64,000 bases of DNA, taken from the NCBI GenBank assembly GCA_027306915.1, contig DAHUYW010000014.1, positions 1 through 64,000 on the forward strand, read 5' to 3'. Source of the stretch: Spirochaetales bacterium (GTDB lineage Bacteria > Spirochaetota > Spirochaetia > DAHUYW01). The notes beneath the pieces were generated by a model. That model saw nothing but the letters and a program-made list of their open reading frames with translations. It did no database searches and was not told the DNA's origin. Positions 34,265-43,778 of the stretch are shown in pieces. Numbering within the stretch: position 1 is the first letter of the stretch; the number at the start of each line of letters is the position of its first letter. Both the position numbers and the translations under genes were made by a program.

Positions 34265-35719
34265 TCAGAGGCTTCGCAGCACCTCGATAAGGAAGCGAAA
34301 GAAGCGCTCTGTCGATGGGATATTGACCCGCTCTTCGGGAGTGTGTGCCCCGCGGATATCGGGACCAAAGGAGATCATCTTGATTCCCGGATACTTCTCC
34401 CCGATTACCCCGCACTCGAGCCCTGCGTGAATGGCCTTCACCTGGGCTTCCCTTCCGGCCTTTCGGCGGTAGACCTCCCTGCACAACGCGACGAGCGATG
34501 AATCGGGATCGGGCGGCCAGGAGGGATAGACACCGGAGTAGACCGTGCGTCCCCCCGCCGAGCGGACGATGGCCGTAACTCGGTCGGCAATGTCGTCCCG
34601 GCTGCTCGCGTAGGTCGATCGCTGGCTCGTAAGCAGATGGACCTGGTCCCCTTCCAGGCGCACTGCGGCAAGGTTGGTCGAGGTCTCGACAAGACCGGGG
34701 ATCTTGCGGCTCATGGCAATTACCCCGTGCGGCACCGCATAGAGGGTATCCAGGAGCCGCTGGGTCGACGTGACGGAGAGGACCTGCCCAGGACGCTCGC
34801 CGTTCGGGGCAACCGAGAGGGAAAGAGCGGGCTCAATATCGCCGAGCTCGTGCTTGAAGTGGCGCTCAAGCTCCCCTGCCATCTGTGCGAGAAGGCTCAC
34901 CTGGTCGGCGGGAACAAGGGCTTTCGCGAAGAGCTCCCGAGGGATCGCGTTGTGCAGCGCCCCGCCGCCGACGTCGTAGAGCCGCAAGGGAATCTTGGCG
35001 GCTGCCTGCCACAGGAAGCGCGCGCCCAGAGCCACGGCGTTGCCTCTGCCCTCGTGGATCTCCGAACCGGAGTGGCCGCCGCGCAATCCCTTGACCGCGA
35101 TCGTAACCGCCGCTCCGCTCCCGGCGCTCTCGCGCTGTACGGGAAGCCATCCCTCGGTGTTCTGCCCTCCGGCGCACCCCACGTAGAAAATCCCCTCTTC
35201 TTCCGAGTCGAGGTTCAGGAGGATGCGCCCGCGAACCAGCCCCGGATCGAGCTTCGAGGCGCCGATGAGACCGCTCTCCTCGTCGACGGTAAAGAGAGCC
35301 TCGAGCGGCGGGTGCTCGATCGTGTCGTCCGAAAGGAGCGCGAGGGCCGCAGCGACGGCGATCCCGTTGTCGGCGCCGAGGGTCGTTCCGCGGGCGCGAA
35401 GCCACTCGCCATCGAGAGCGAGGGCTATCGGCTCCTTCCCGAAGTCATGCTCGGTCCCCTGGTTCTTTTCGCACACCATGTCGAGATGCCCCTGCACGAC
35501 GACGAGCGGACCTCGCCGGTGGAGGGGATGGGCGGGTTTTCGAACTACCACATTGCCCGCCGCATCGACCTGGCACTCCAGTCCCCGCTCCTTTGCGAAG
35601 ATAACAATATGCTCTCGAATTCTCTCCTCGTTTTTCGAGCAACGAGGAAGGCGCGCGATCTCTCCGAAATGGCGCCACAGCAGCTCGGGTTTCAGCCCCG
35701 CCAGCACGTTCTCAGCCAT
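34265..35719 (-). CDS. pepD: Aminoacyl-histidine dipeptidase (peptidase D)
   Basis: Cytosolic zinc dipeptidase of family M20 (484 aa, normal) that hydrolyses Xaa-His and other dipeptides. Metal-site residues: His78 and Asp80 in VQGHLDMVCEKN, Asp117 in TLGADNGIA and the catalytic Glu pair in TVDEESGLIGA. Start ATG 35719 is chosen because the family begins MxxxLxxLKPxLVWxxFxEI; upstream codons are unrelated. It converges on hydA with about 40 bp between and is divergent from the Nudix gene. Confidence 0.93.
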   Translation of the reverse strand: MAENVLAGLKPELLWRHFGEIARLPRCSKNEERIREHIVIFAKERGLECQVDAAGNVVVRKPAHPLHRRGPLVVVQGHLDMVCEKNQGTEHDFGKEPIALALDGEWLRARGTTLGADNGIAVAAALALLSDDTIEHPPLEALFTVDEESGLIGASKLDPGLVRGRILLNLDSEEEGIFYVGCAGGQNTEGWLPVQRESAGSGAAVTIAVKGLRGGHSGSEIHEGRGNAVALGARFLWQAAAKIPLRLYDVGGGALHNAIPRELFAKALVPADQVSLLAQMAGELERHFKHELGDIEPALSLSVAPNGERPGQVLSVTSTQRLLDTLYAVPHGVIAMSRKIPGLVETSTNLAAVRLEGDQVHLLTSQRSTYASSRDDIADRVTAIVRSAGGRTVYSGVYPSWPPDPDSSLVALCREVYRRKAGREAQVKAIHAGLECGVIGEKYPGIKMISFGPDIRGAHTPEERVNIPSTERFFRFLIEVLRSL

Positions 35720-35834
35720 GGGCTGACTGTAGCACGATCGATGGGGCTTCGGAAGGAGCCGCCCTGCAGGGTCGCTTGACCCCTCCGCCGCCTCGGCATT
35801 ACCGTGAGAAGAGACAAAAAGTGCGGAGCCTCGT

Positions 35835-36494
35835 GTGACACAGAGCGAGCTTGGGCAATTGCGCGCACGATTGCCCGCCAATCCGGGGATTCACCGGCGG
35901 GCCGGAACGGCGGATTTCGTCGTCTTCATCCCGCTCGTCCTTTCCCAGGGCGAGTATCACTTTCTCTTCGAAAAAAGGGCGGCCGCGATCAGGCAGGGCG
36001 GGGAGGTCTCCTTCCCCGGCGGGGGCTTCGAGCCCGAGCTCGATGGCAGCAAGGAGGAGGCGGCTCTGCGCGAGACCGTGGAGGAGCTCGGTGTGCATCG
36101 GGAGCGAATCAGCGTTCTCGGAAGGCTCGATGCGGTCGTCACCCACACGGGCGGCATCATCGAGCCCTTTGTCGGCACCATAGACGCGCAATCGGCGCAC
36201 GACTACGCGCCAAACCCCTCGGAAGTGGCGAAGATCTTTCTTGCCCCTGTCTCTTTCTTCGTTCGCACGAAGCCCGAGCGCTACGAGATATGGAGGGAGA
36301 TGCAGCCCTTCGCCTCGGGCGAGGATGGCAGCCGGCGGGTAACCTTCCCGGCGCAGGAGCTCGGCCTTCCCGAGCGCTATTGGGGATCGTGGAGCGGCGG
36401 CTCGCACACGGTCTACCTCTTTCGCTACGAAGGCGAGCCGATCTGGGGCATAACCGCCGAGCTTGTGCTTTCTGTCGTCGCCTTACTGGAATAG
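35835..36494 (+). CDS. Nudix hydrolase, CoA pyrophosphatase-like
   Basis: Nudix enzyme (219 aa). The Nudix box is GGGFEPELD...REtvEELG (about 62-86), with three extra residues compared with the standard spacing. FLFEKRAAAIRQGGEVSFPGGG just before it matches the coenzyme A pyrophosphatase subgroup (NudL), which cleaves CoA to phosphopantetheine and 3',5'-ADP. GTG 35835 is the start, with GGAG 6 nt upstream. Its last 12 bases overlap the convergent flavodoxin gene. Confidence 0.88.
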   Translation: MTQSELGQLRARLPANPGIHRRAGTADFVVFIPLVLSQGEYHFLFEKRAAAIRQGGEVSFPGGGFEPELDGSKEEAALRETVEELGVHRERISVLGRLDAVVTHTGGIIEPFVGTIDAQSAHDYAPNPSEVAKIFLAPVSFFVRTKPERYEIWREMQPFASGEDGSRRVTFPAQELGLPERYWGSWSGGSHTVYLFRYEGEPIWGITAELVLSVVALLE

Positions 36495-37013
36495 AGGCTC
36501 CGCGTCGCCGCCGGAAGCGGTTCGGCCGTTGCCATGGGCCCCGAAAGGCTCCTGGCTCTCGAGCGCCCGAACAAGGTCGCGGGCGAAGTCGGCCGCGTTC
36601 TGAAGGTCCATGCGGTCGGGGCGACCCTGTTGCAGCCCGCCGCCCATCTCGAATGGGCCGTAGGTGTGCCACCCTCCGCACTTGAACTCCCCCACGACCT
36701 CCGCCCCGTGCGCCGCAAGACGCTCCTTCAAGGTCTGGTGGAAGACGAGCTCCTCGAAGCCGCTCGTCGAGAAGATGAAGACTCGCTTGTGCCGCAGGAG
36801 CTTCTCGAGCCCGTTCACGAAGTTCAGCAGGTCGCGATGATGGCTGCTGTAGTAGATGCCCGAGCCGAGGCCGATCAGGTCATACGAAGCGATCGACTCG
36901 CGATCAACCTCTTCGGGCTGCTTACAGTCCGCGCCGATCGCCGCCGCCATCTCGCGGGCTACCTTTTCCGTGTTTAAATGATGTAGCGACACGTACACGA
37001 TGAGCGCCTTCAC
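36483..37013 (-). CDS. Flavodoxin-family protein
   Basis: Flavodoxin fold (176 aa): first strand ALIVYVSLHHLNTEKVAREMA with the FMN-phosphate loop changed from the usual T/SxTGNT to LHHLNT, then DLIGLGSGIYYSSHHRDLLNFV and FIFSTSGFEELVFHQTLKERL. This matches the flavodoxin-like relatives of HemG rather than classic electron-carrier flavodoxin. GTG start at 37013, with GGGGGA upstream. Its 3' end overlaps the Nudix gene by 12 bp. The partner protein is unknown. Confidence 0.82.
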   Translation of the reverse strand: MKALIVYVSLHHLNTEKVAREMAAAIGADCKQPEEVDRESIASYDLIGLGSGIYYSSHHRDLLNFVNGLEKLLRHKRVFIFSTSGFEELVFHQTLKERLAAHGAEVVGEFKCGGWHTYGPFEMGGGLQQGRPDRMDLQNAADFARDLVRALESQEPFGAHGNGRTASGGDAEPLFQ

Positions 37014-37154
37014 CGCACATCCCCCGGAGGGTCTCCCACCCCATACGATAAGGATACCATAATCAGAAGGTCATGTACACGAGGGACAGGGGCGTCGCCT
37101 GCACGGGCACTCCTCCGTCAGGCTTGCCAGCATCGATGTCGGCCGGCGCTACTC

Positions 37155-38099
37155 TCACTGCTTCTTGTCGTTTTTCTCGATGAGCGTTCGGCGCGAAAGG
37201 CCGTACTTCTCTCCCTGCTCGATGTTTCCGAGAGGCTCGATGTGGACAATGACGTCATAGACGTTGTCGATGTCCGCCTTGATGCGCCTCTCCACCCGCT
37301 TGCCTATCTCGTGGCCCTCCGCGACGCTCAAGTGCCCGTCCACTTCGACGTCGAGATCGATGACCAGGAGATTGTCGAGCTTGCGGGCTCGGGTCCGGTG
37401 GGGATGGTGGGCGCCAGGAACCGCGGCGATGGCGGCGAAGATCCTCGCATACAGCGAGTTATCGTCGACGCCCTCCATCAGCTCCGCGTTCCCCTGCCAG
37501 AATATCGAAAAGCCGACCCACATGATCCAGAGGCTGACTCCGAGGGCGAGCAGCGAGTCCATGATCTCGAGGTGAAGGACGAAGGTGAAGAGCAGCCCGA
37601 CCAGGATCGCGAGCTGCAGGACGACATCGTTCAGCATGTTCCGCGCATCGGCGAGAAGCATGGTGCTCTGCGTTCTCCTGCCCACCCGATTCTTGTAGTA
37701 GGCAAGGAAGATCTTCCCCGCGAGGGTGATCACCACGATCGGAAGCGCGAGCGTCGCCGGGATGTGCTGTGCCTTTCCCTCGACAAGCTTGACGACCGTC
37801 GAGTAGCCGAGCTCGAAACCCGCGATGAGGATGATGAAGGAAAGCCCTTTGGTGGCGATGGCCTCCGCCCGTCCATGCCCGTAGGGATGGGTGTGATCCG
37901 GGGGCTTTGCCGCGATACCCGCCGCGAAGAGGGTGATAAGGGAAGTTACGATGTCGGTGGCCGCATCGATTCCCGCCCCTACGACCGCGAAGCTCCCCGC
38001 GATGAGACCGACAAGGATCTGCGCGGCGGCGAGCAGCCCGTTTCCGGCGACTCCCGCAATCGACGCACGTTCGATCTGCCGCCGTCGTTCTTCAGCCAC
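37155..38099 (-). CDS. Cation diffusion facilitator family metal exporter
   Basis: CDF-family divalent metal/proton antiporter (314 aa): six membrane helices then a cytoplasmic ferredoxin-like domain (about 215-300; the histidine segment PGAHHPHRTRARK lies near the start of that domain). The transport-site Asp pair on helix 2 is Asp45 and Asp49 (GIDAATD). On helix 5 the usual HxxxD is NxxxD (Asn154-Asp158, ADARNMLND), which may change metal preference away from zinc. HPYGHGRAE between helices 2 and 3 is conserved. Stands alone after the flavodoxin gene on the same strand. Confidence 0.9.
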   Translation of the reverse strand: MAEERRRQIERASIAGVAGNGLLAAAQILVGLIAGSFAVVGAGIDAATDIVTSLITLFAAGIAAKPPDHTHPYGHGRAEAIATKGLSFIILIAGFELGYSTVVKLVEGKAQHIPATLALPIVVITLAGKIFLAYYKNRVGRRTQSTMLLADARNMLNDVVLQLAILVGLLFTFVLHLEIMDSLLALGVSLWIMWVGFSIFWQGNAELMEGVDDNSLYARIFAAIAAVPGAHHPHRTRARKLDNLLVIDLDVEVDGHLSVAEGHEIGKRVERRIKADIDNVYDVIVHIEPLGNIEQGEKYGLSRRTLIEKNDKKQ

Positions 38100-38169
38100 C
38101 TAAGTCTCCCGCAGGGAGGCCGCCGACTGCCGGAGCGCATTGCCTGCGAGCCGACAGCTTCGGGTACCC

Positions 38170-39222
38170 TCAGGCGACGGTGATGTCCTTGTCGAGGTAG
38201 ACGTCCTGTATCGCCATGAGAAGCTCCGCCCCCTCCTTCATCGGTCGCTGGAAGGCCTTCCGTCCGGAGATGAGCCCCATCCCGCCGGCGCGCTTGTTGA
38301 TGACTGCGGTCTTCACCGCCTCGGCCAGATCGCTCTCCCCTGAGGAGGCGCCGCCGGAGTTGATGAGTCCTGCCCGGCCGCTGTAACAGTTGAGGACTTG
38401 GTAGCGGGTGAGATCGATCGGGTTGTCCGTCGTGAGCTCGGTATAGACCTTCTCGTGGGTCTTTCCGAACTTCAACGCCTTATAGCCGCCGTTGTTCGTC
38501 GGCTGCTTCTGCTTCACGATGTCGGCCTGGATGGTCGCAGCGAGGTGATTCGCCTGTCCGGTCAGATCCGCCGAGGTGTGGTAGTCGATCTCGCCGACCT
38601 TGAAGGCCGAGTTTCGCAGGTAGGCCCAGAGGACGGTCACGAGCCCAAGCTCGTGAGCATACTCGAACGCCTTCGAGATCTCCTGGATCTGGCGATCGCT
38701 TTCTGCAGAGCCATAGTAGACAGTCGCGCCGACCGCGACTCCGCCCATGTCGTAGACCTGATCGACGCTCGCGAAGAGAATCTGATCATACTTGTTGGGG
38801 TAGGAGAGAAACTCGTTGTGGTTGATCTTCACAATGAACGGAATCTTGTGCGCATACTTCCGCGCCACGATTCCCAGAACGCCGAGGGTAGAGGCTACCG
38901 CGTTGCACCCCCCTTCGATCGCAAGCTTCACGATGTTCTCAGGATCGAAGTAGGCGGGATTGGGGGCAAACGAGGCCCCCGCGCTGTGCTCGATTCCCTG
39001 GTCGACCGGCAGGATCGAGACGTAGCCGGTTCCGCCGAGCCGACCATGATCCAGGATCGACTGGAAGTTGCGCAGCACCGGAGGAGTCCGATCGGACGGC
39101 GCCAGGATCCGGTCCACGAAATCAGGTCCCGGAAGATGAAGGGTGCTCTTCGGCACCTTGCACGTATGGGACAGGAGGGACTCCGCATCCCGTCCCAACA
39201 GTTGACGAATTCGCTCACTCAT
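38170..39222 (-). CDS. fbaB: Class I fructose-bisphosphate aldolase, FbaB/DhnA type
   Basis: Glycolytic aldolase of the DeoC/FbaB TIM-barrel family (350 aa), cleaving fructose-1,6-bisphosphate through a lysine Schiff base. Typical segments are [32 protein letters not shown] split over the first barrel strands, [21 protein letters not shown] and [25 protein letters not shown] 39222 is chosen for the start because GGGGGA precedes it and family homology begins there. Only 10 bp follow the gpmA stop, so the two glycolytic genes form an operon. Confidence 0.94.
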   Translation of the reverse strand: MSERIRQLLGRDAESLLSHTCKVPKSTLHLPGPDFVDRILAPSDRTPPVLRNFQSILDHGRLGGTGYVSILPVDQGIEHSAGASFAPNPAYFDPENIVKLAIEGGCNAVASTLGVLGIVARKYAHKIPFIVKINHNEFLSYPNKYDQILFASVDQVYDMGGVAVGATVYYGSAESDRQIQEISKAFEYAHELGLVTVLWAYLRNSAFKVGEIDYHTSADLTGQANHLAATIQADIVKQKQPTNNGGYKALKFGKTHEKVYTELTTDNPIDLTRYQVLNCYSGRAGLINSGGASSGESDLAEAVKTAVINKRAGGMGLISGRKAFQRPMKEGAELLMAIQDVYLDKDITVA

Positions 39223-39232
39223 GTACGTCCCC

Positions 39233-39979
39233 CTATTTTGCCTTCCCCTGCATGGCGACGCTCTCCATCGCCTTCTTGACCGCGGCCTCGTCACCCAGAT
39301 AGTAGTGCTTGATAGGCTTGAGACGGTCGTCGAGCTCGTACACGAGCGGTATTCCCGTCGGGATGTTCAACTCGACAATCTCCTGGTCGCTTACGTTATC
39401 GAGGTACTTCACCAGCGCTCGAAGCGAGTTCCCGTGAGCCGCGACGATGACGCGCCGGCCGCGCTTTATGTCGGGTGCAATCGTCTTGTGCCACAGGGGA
39501 AGAAATCTGGCCACGGTATCCTTCAGGCACTCGGTGAGCGGCAGCTCCTTCTTTGAAAGCCCGGCGTAGCGCGGATCCCTCCCGGGGAAGCGCTCGTCGT
39601 CCGGAGTCAGAGCCGGCGGCTGGATGTCGTAGCTGCGCCGCCAGGTGTGGACCTGCGCTTCACCGAATTTCGCGGCGGTTTCCGACTTGTTAAGGCCCTG
39701 GAGGGCTCCGTAGTGTCGCTCGTTGAGCCTCCAGCTCTTCGACACGGGGATCCACTGGAGATCCAGGACGTCGAGCACGATGTTGAGCGTGCGAACCGCG
39801 CGCTTCAGCACCGAGGTATAGGCGATGTCGAAGGTGAGCCCGGCATTCCGTATCGCCTTGCCGCCTGCGAGCGCCTCCTGTTCCCCCTTTTCCGAGAGAT
39901 CGACGTCGGTCCAACCGGTAAACCGGTTCTCCTTGTTCCAGGCACTTTCACCGTGACGAACCAGTACTATCTTGTGCAT
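39233..39979 (-). CDS. gpmA: 2,3-bisphosphoglycerate-dependent phosphoglycerate mutase
   Basis: Interconverts 3- and 2-phosphoglycerate (248 aa, normal). Phosphohistidine motif LVRHGES with His9, [19 protein letters not shown], the [11 protein letters not shown] block and the second histidine in [10 protein letters not shown]. Start ATG 39979 is used because the enzyme normally begins MxKxVLVRHG; GAGAAGG lies upstream. First gene of the gpmA-fbaB operon. Confidence 0.96.
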   Translation of the reverse strand: MHKIVLVRHGESAWNKENRFTGWTDVDLSEKGEQEALAGGKAIRNAGLTFDIAYTSVLKRAVRTLNIVLDVLDLQWIPVSKSWRLNERHYGALQGLNKSETAAKFGEAQVHTWRRSYDIQPPALTPDDERFPGRDPRYAGLSKKELPLTECLKDTVARFLPLWHKTIAPDIKRGRRVIVAAHGNSLRALVKYLDNVSDQEIVELNIPTGIPLVYELDDRLKPIKHYYLGDEAAVKKAMESVAMQGKAK

Positions 39980-40108
39980 TGTTGCCTTCTCCCGGAAGAA
40001 TCTACCCAACAATACAATAATAGACGTTTCACTCGCTCCTGTCTAATGGCCGGAGCCATTGGGCGCACGGCATCCCCGTGGCGCCCACTTGAGCGCGCGC
40101 TCGGACGC

Positions 40109-40846
40109 TCAATTCTTGAGGACAAAGAACTCGTATCCGTAGGCACCCGGAAACGACCGGAAGAGCTCGATCTCCTGCTGCTCTGCCGCAAGAGCCTCGA
40201 GCCACTGCGGCTCGTCGCGATGCGCGTTCCGCAGCTCGGTTATCCGCTTTTCGAGCGGGCCGTAGTAGCCTTCCCACCAGTCGCGCTCCGGAAGCGTGAA
40301 GTGGCCGACGAGCGTGTACTCGAGCTCCCGAATGATTCGCAGACTCTCTTCGACGCTGCGCATCTCCGGATACTGCTCCTCCCAAAACTCGCGCGCCTGC
40401 GCCGGCGGGTTCTTCGTGAGCCAGGAGAGCTCCGAAAGCCCGAAGCATCCGCCGCTTTTCAGGAGATGCCGCCATTCGACGAGCCCCCGCTCGAAGCCGA
40501 TGATGTAGATGGAGCCCTCCGCCCAGAGGAGATCGAAGCTTGCGTCGAGGAATCCCATCGCGAACATCGATTCCTGAACCGGCTCGATGCGATCGGCTAC
40601 GCCGGCCGCGCGGCTGCGCCTGCGCAGGTCGTCGAGGAAGGGCTCATGGATATCGAGCGCAGTTACCCGCCCGCCGGTCGCTTTCGCGAGGTCGACCGCT
40701 TGCGCTCCCGGGCCGCAGCCGACATCGAGGATGGCGGGGTTGGGGGGCAGCTCGGATTGGATCATGGCGAGCGCTTTGAGGGTGGACTCCGAGCTTCCCG
40801 GGGCTTCCCGAGGAAGATCGCGATGGATTTCGAGAAAAGGATGCAA
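40109..40846 (-). CDS. Class I SAM-dependent methyltransferase
   Basis: Small-molecule methyltransferase of unknown substrate (245 aa). SAM site ILDVGCGPGAQ (39-49), then TALDIHEPFLDDL with the ribose-binding acidic residue, and SFDLLWAEGSIYIIGFERGL. The C-terminal half has ELSWLTKNPPAQAREFWEEQYPEM, a lid pattern seen in methyltransferase_11/25 proteins annotated as UbiE-like. The start is TTG at 40846 with GAGGCGG just upstream. It is divergent from the aldehyde dehydrogenase gene. Confidence 0.85.
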   Translation of the reverse strand: MHPFLEIHRDLPREAPGSSESTLKALAMIQSELPPNPAILDVGCGPGAQAVDLAKATGGRVTALDIHEPFLDDLRRRSRAAGVADRIEPVQESMFAMGFLDASFDLLWAEGSIYIIGFERGLVEWRHLLKSGGCFGLSELSWLTKNPPAQAREFWEEQYPEMRSVEESLRIIRELEYTLVGHFTLPERDWWEGYYGPLEKRITELRNAHRDEPQWLEALAAEQQEIELFRSFPGAYGYEFFVLKN

Positions 40847-40911
40847 CTTGCCGCCTCGCTCGTTCTGTGGGTATTCTCACTATACCATTTCCCAAGGAGG
40901 AGGCGGAAGCC

Positions 40912-42300
40912 GTGTTCACCGAGTTGCCCACAGGGATCGCGCGCGAGCAGCGCTCATTCTTCAGAACCGGCAAGACGATCCCCTTGCGCTTCCGCCTCGA
41001 GCAGCTGCGGGCGCTCAGGGCAGCGATTCTCGATCACGAGGCGGAGCTCACCGAAGCCCTCCGGGCGGACCTCGCGAAGCCTCCGAGCGAGTCCTCGCTG
41101 AGCGAGCTCTTTGTCACCCTTCGCGAGCTCGACCACGCGGCTCGAAGGCTGCGGCGCTGGATCCGGCCGAGCCCCGTCCGAACCGACGTCGTCATGGCGC
41201 CCGCCCGAAGCTACCGGCTGCCGGAGCCCTACGGCGTCGTCCTCATCATAGCCCCGTGGAACTACCCGGTGCAGCTCACGCTTGTGCCCCTCGTGGGCGC
41301 CATTGCGGCCGGCAACTGCGCGGTCGTCAAGCCTTCGGAGCTCGCTCCCCATACCTCCGCCGTCCTCAAGAACCTCCTCGAGGAGGCCTTCTCGCCCGAA
41401 TATGTGACCGTCGTCGAGGGCGGCCCCCGGGAGGCCTCGGCCCTGCTCGAGCAAGAGTTCGACTACATCTTCTTTACCGGGAGCTCCCGGCTCGGCAAGA
41501 TTGTCATGCGTGCGGCGGCCGACCACCTCACCCCGGTCACCCTTGAGCTGGGCGGCAAGAATCCCGCCCTCATCGACCAGACGGCGAACATCCTTGCCGC
41601 GGCGCGGCGGATTGTCTGGGCGAAGTATCTGAACGCCGGCCAAACCTGCGTCTCTCCCGATTATCTGCTTGTCCACCGCAGCGTGAAGGAGCCCCTGCTC
41701 TCCGAGATCGCCCGGACGATCCGCCGCTTCTATGGCGAAGAGCCTCTGGCCGGAGGCGACCTTTCCCGCATCGTGAACCGGACCCACTTCGATCGCCTGC
41801 AGGCTCTCCTTTCCGAGGCACACGTCGTGATAGGCGGCCGCGGCGACGAGGAGCGTCTCTTGCTCGAGCCTACCGTCATCGACGGCGTGAGCCCCGAGAG
41901 CCCGATCATGGCTGAGGAGATCTTCGGTCCGATCTTGCCGGTCATCGCGTACGACGACCTCGACTCGGCCGTGGAGCTCATCTTCCGCTACCCGGCACCG
42001 CTCGCCTTCTATGTCTTTAGCTCCGATCGGGGAGCTCAGCGCCGGCTCAGCCGGCAGGTGCCGGCCGGCGGAGTGTGCATCAACGACTGCATCTCGCAGA
42101 TGCTGACCGTCGGGCTCCCCTTCGGCGGGGTCGGGGCGAGCGGGATGGGAAGCTACCACGGCTACGAGTCGTTCCGGACCTTCAGCCACTTCAAGAGTGT
42201 GATGGAGAAGCCCCCCGTGCTTGAAACGACCTTTTTCAAGTACCCGCCCTACCGGAGCCGCGCGCGGTGGATCAAGCTGGCGCGGCGCCTGTTTACCTAG
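40912..42300 (+). CDS. Aldehyde dehydrogenase, class 3 (fatty aldehyde type)
   Basis: NAD(P)-dependent aldehyde oxidation (462 aa). GTG 40912 is preferred over an upstream in-frame GTG because a strong GGAGGAGG lies 8 nt before it. Catalytic Cys246 in NAGQTCVSPDY and general base Glu212 in LELGGKNP; cofactor site APWNYPVQL and FFTGSSRLGKIV. The basic, hydrophobic C-terminal tail (RSRARWIKLARRLF) resembles the membrane-associating tail of class 3 fatty aldehyde dehydrogenases. Next to an acyl-ACP thioesterase gene, with which it overlaps by 8 bp tail to tail. Confidence 0.93.
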   Translation: MFTELPTGIAREQRSFFRTGKTIPLRFRLEQLRALRAAILDHEAELTEALRADLAKPPSESSLSELFVTLRELDHAARRLRRWIRPSPVRTDVVMAPARSYRLPEPYGVVLIIAPWNYPVQLTLVPLVGAIAAGNCAVVKPSELAPHTSAVLKNLLEEAFSPEYVTVVEGGPREASALLEQEFDYIFFTGSSRLGKIVMRAAADHLTPVTLELGGKNPALIDQTANILAAARRIVWAKYLNAGQTCVSPDYLLVHRSVKEPLLSEIARTIRRFYGEEPLAGGDLSRIVNRTHFDRLQALLSEAHVVIGGRGDEERLLLEPTVIDGVSPESPIMAEEIFGPILPVIAYDDLDSAVELIFRYPAPLAFYVFSSDRGAQRRLSRQVPAGGVCINDCISQMLTVGLPFGGVGASGMGSYHGYESFRTFSHFKSVMEKPPVLETTFFKYPPYRSRARWIKLARRLFT

Positions 42301-43078
42301 GGGTCCAGCGGGTGCGCGCCCGGCAGAGGGCTACCCCGTCCGCCGATCGCCCGATCGAGTGGAGGAAGGAGCGGCTTCCGTCGGGTGGGCGGGGCCGGCC
42401 GGCTCCGGGATCCTCTCCGCGCGGCAGCTCTTCCGCACAACCGACCTTGACCTCGTCTCCGCAGAGGGTCTCGGCGAGGTAGTTTATCTCGAATCCCCTT
42501 AGCTCGTGCTCTTGCCGGAACTCCGTCGAAAAGCCGTCGAGGAGCCACTCGAGATAGCGGGAGCTGGTGACGTGGCCGTTCAGGTCGATATCGGAGTAGC
42601 GCGCGATCTCGACGGTCGGCGCTTCCGCGCTCTCAGCTGCCGGGATCTTCGCCGCGCTCCGCTCGAAGACATGGGCGTCGGTGACAAAGTCCATGACCGA
42701 CGCGACCCTCTCCGGCCGCTCGGGGGCGCGCGTCGCCGCATTGATGATGATCCAGCTGCTCGTCGCCCGCGCCATCGGCTCGCCCGAAGAGTCCCGGATG
42801 AGATAGTCCCTGAGCGCAAAGAGACGTTCGGTTCCGGACGGCCAGGTTACCACGGCCACCTGCTCCTGCCACTTCGGATAGCGCTCGATCTGGAAAAGGA
42901 ATCGCGAAAGGACCCAGGCAGAATCGCGCTCCTGCATATCGCGGTAGCCGTAGCCTACCGAATCGGCATGGCTCGATGCCGCATCGAGAAGGAAGCGGAA
43001 GAGGGCCGTGGGCGAGGTGGCTCCGGATTGGTCGGCTTCGTAGGTGTGAATGGGATACTCCGCGCGGTAGATCGCCAT
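42293..43078 (-). CDS. Acyl-ACP thioesterase
   Basis: Releases fatty acids from acyl carrier protein (261 aa); PF01643-type double hotdog fold. The catalytic Asn/His region is DIDLNGHVTSSRYLEW in the second hotdog, with RFLLDAASSHADSVGYG and WVLSRFLFQIERYPKWQE in the first. The last 25 residues (from about HSIGRSADG) are Arg-rich, read through the end of the aldehyde dehydrogenase gene in antisense and may be an added tail. It starts 13 bp after tag ends. Confidence 0.88.
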   Translation of the reverse strand: MAIYRAEYPIHTYEADQSGATSPTALFRFLLDAASSHADSVGYGYRDMQERDSAWVLSRFLFQIERYPKWQEQVAVVTWPSGTERLFALRDYLIRDSSGEPMARATSSWIIINAATRAPERPERVASVMDFVTDAHVFERSAAKIPAAESAEAPTVEIARYSDIDLNGHVTSSRYLEWLLDGFSTEFRQEHELRGFEINYLAETLCGDEVKVGCAEELPRGEDPGAGRPRPPDGSRSFLHSIGRSADGVALCRARTRWTPR

Positions 43079-43091
43079 GGGGCCTCGGTGC

Positions 43092-43778
43092 TCAAAGCTG
43101 CCTGTAGCGGAAGCAGCTCGCTATGTGATCGTTGATTACGCCGATCGCCTGGAGATGCGCGTAGATGATGGTCGGACCGACGAAACGAAAGCCTCGCTTC
43201 TTGAGGTCGGCGCTCACGCGCTCCGCGAGGTCGCTCGTCGCCGGAATCTCGGAGATGCTCTTCCATCGATTGCGAACCGGCTTGCCATCCACGAAGCCCC
43301 AGAGGTAGCGATCGAAGGTGCCAAACTCTTTTTGAACCGCGAGGAAGGCGCGGGCATTGGTGATCGCGGATTCCACTTTCCTGCGATTCCGCACGATTCC
43401 CGGGTCGGCAAGGAGGCCCTCGATCTTCCGATCGTTGTAGCGTGCGACGCGCGCGGGGTCGAAGTTGTCGAAGGCCTTGCGGTAGCTGTCGCGCTTGCGA
43501 AGAACCGTGAGCCAGCTAAGGCCGGCCTGGGCACCCTCGAGAACGAGAAATTCGAAGTGGCCGCGGTCCTCGTGCACCGGAACGCCCCACTCGGTGTCGT
43601 GGTAGGCCATGTAGAGCTCATTGCCGAGGCACCAGTCGCACCGCCGGGGCGCAGGAGGTGCGCGGCGAGTCCGCGAAGCGGGCGCATCGTCGGTCGAAGG
43701 CGCGAGGCGGGCAGTCCGCACGCCGGCCGCACGGTCGAGCGCGGCCGCGCCAGCCGCAGCGCCTTTCTTTGCGCTCAT
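43092..43778 (-). CDS. tag: DNA-3-methyladenine glycosylase I
   Basis: Base-excision repair of 3-methyladenine (228 aa against the usual 185-190). The enzyme core starts at about residue 43 with RRCDWCLGNELYMAYHDTEWGVP, which includes the first zinc ligands and the base pocket; AGLSWLTVLRKRDSYRKAF and FRFVGPTIIYAHLQAIGVINDH follow. The first 42 residues are Ala/Arg-rich and may be an extension or mean that translation starts later. The chosen ATG 43778 overlaps the HD-domain gene stop by 4 bp (ATGA). Confidence 0.92.
   Translation of the reverse strand: MSAKKGAAAGAAALDRAAGVRTARLAPSTDDAPASRTRRAPPAPRRCDWCLGNELYMAYHDTEWGVPVHEDRGHFEFLVLEGAQAGLSWLTVLRKRDSYRKAFDNFDPARVARYNDRKIEGLLADPGIVRNRRKVESAITNARAFLAVQKEFGTFDRYLWGFVDGKPVRNRWKSISEIPATSDLAERVSADLKKRGFRFVGPTIIYAHLQAIGVINDHIASCFRYRQL

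Noticed and set aside
36425..36718. Short minus-strand frame inside the flavodoxin gene
   Set aside because: It is an out-of-frame shadow with Arg/Ser-rich sequence and no ribosome site.
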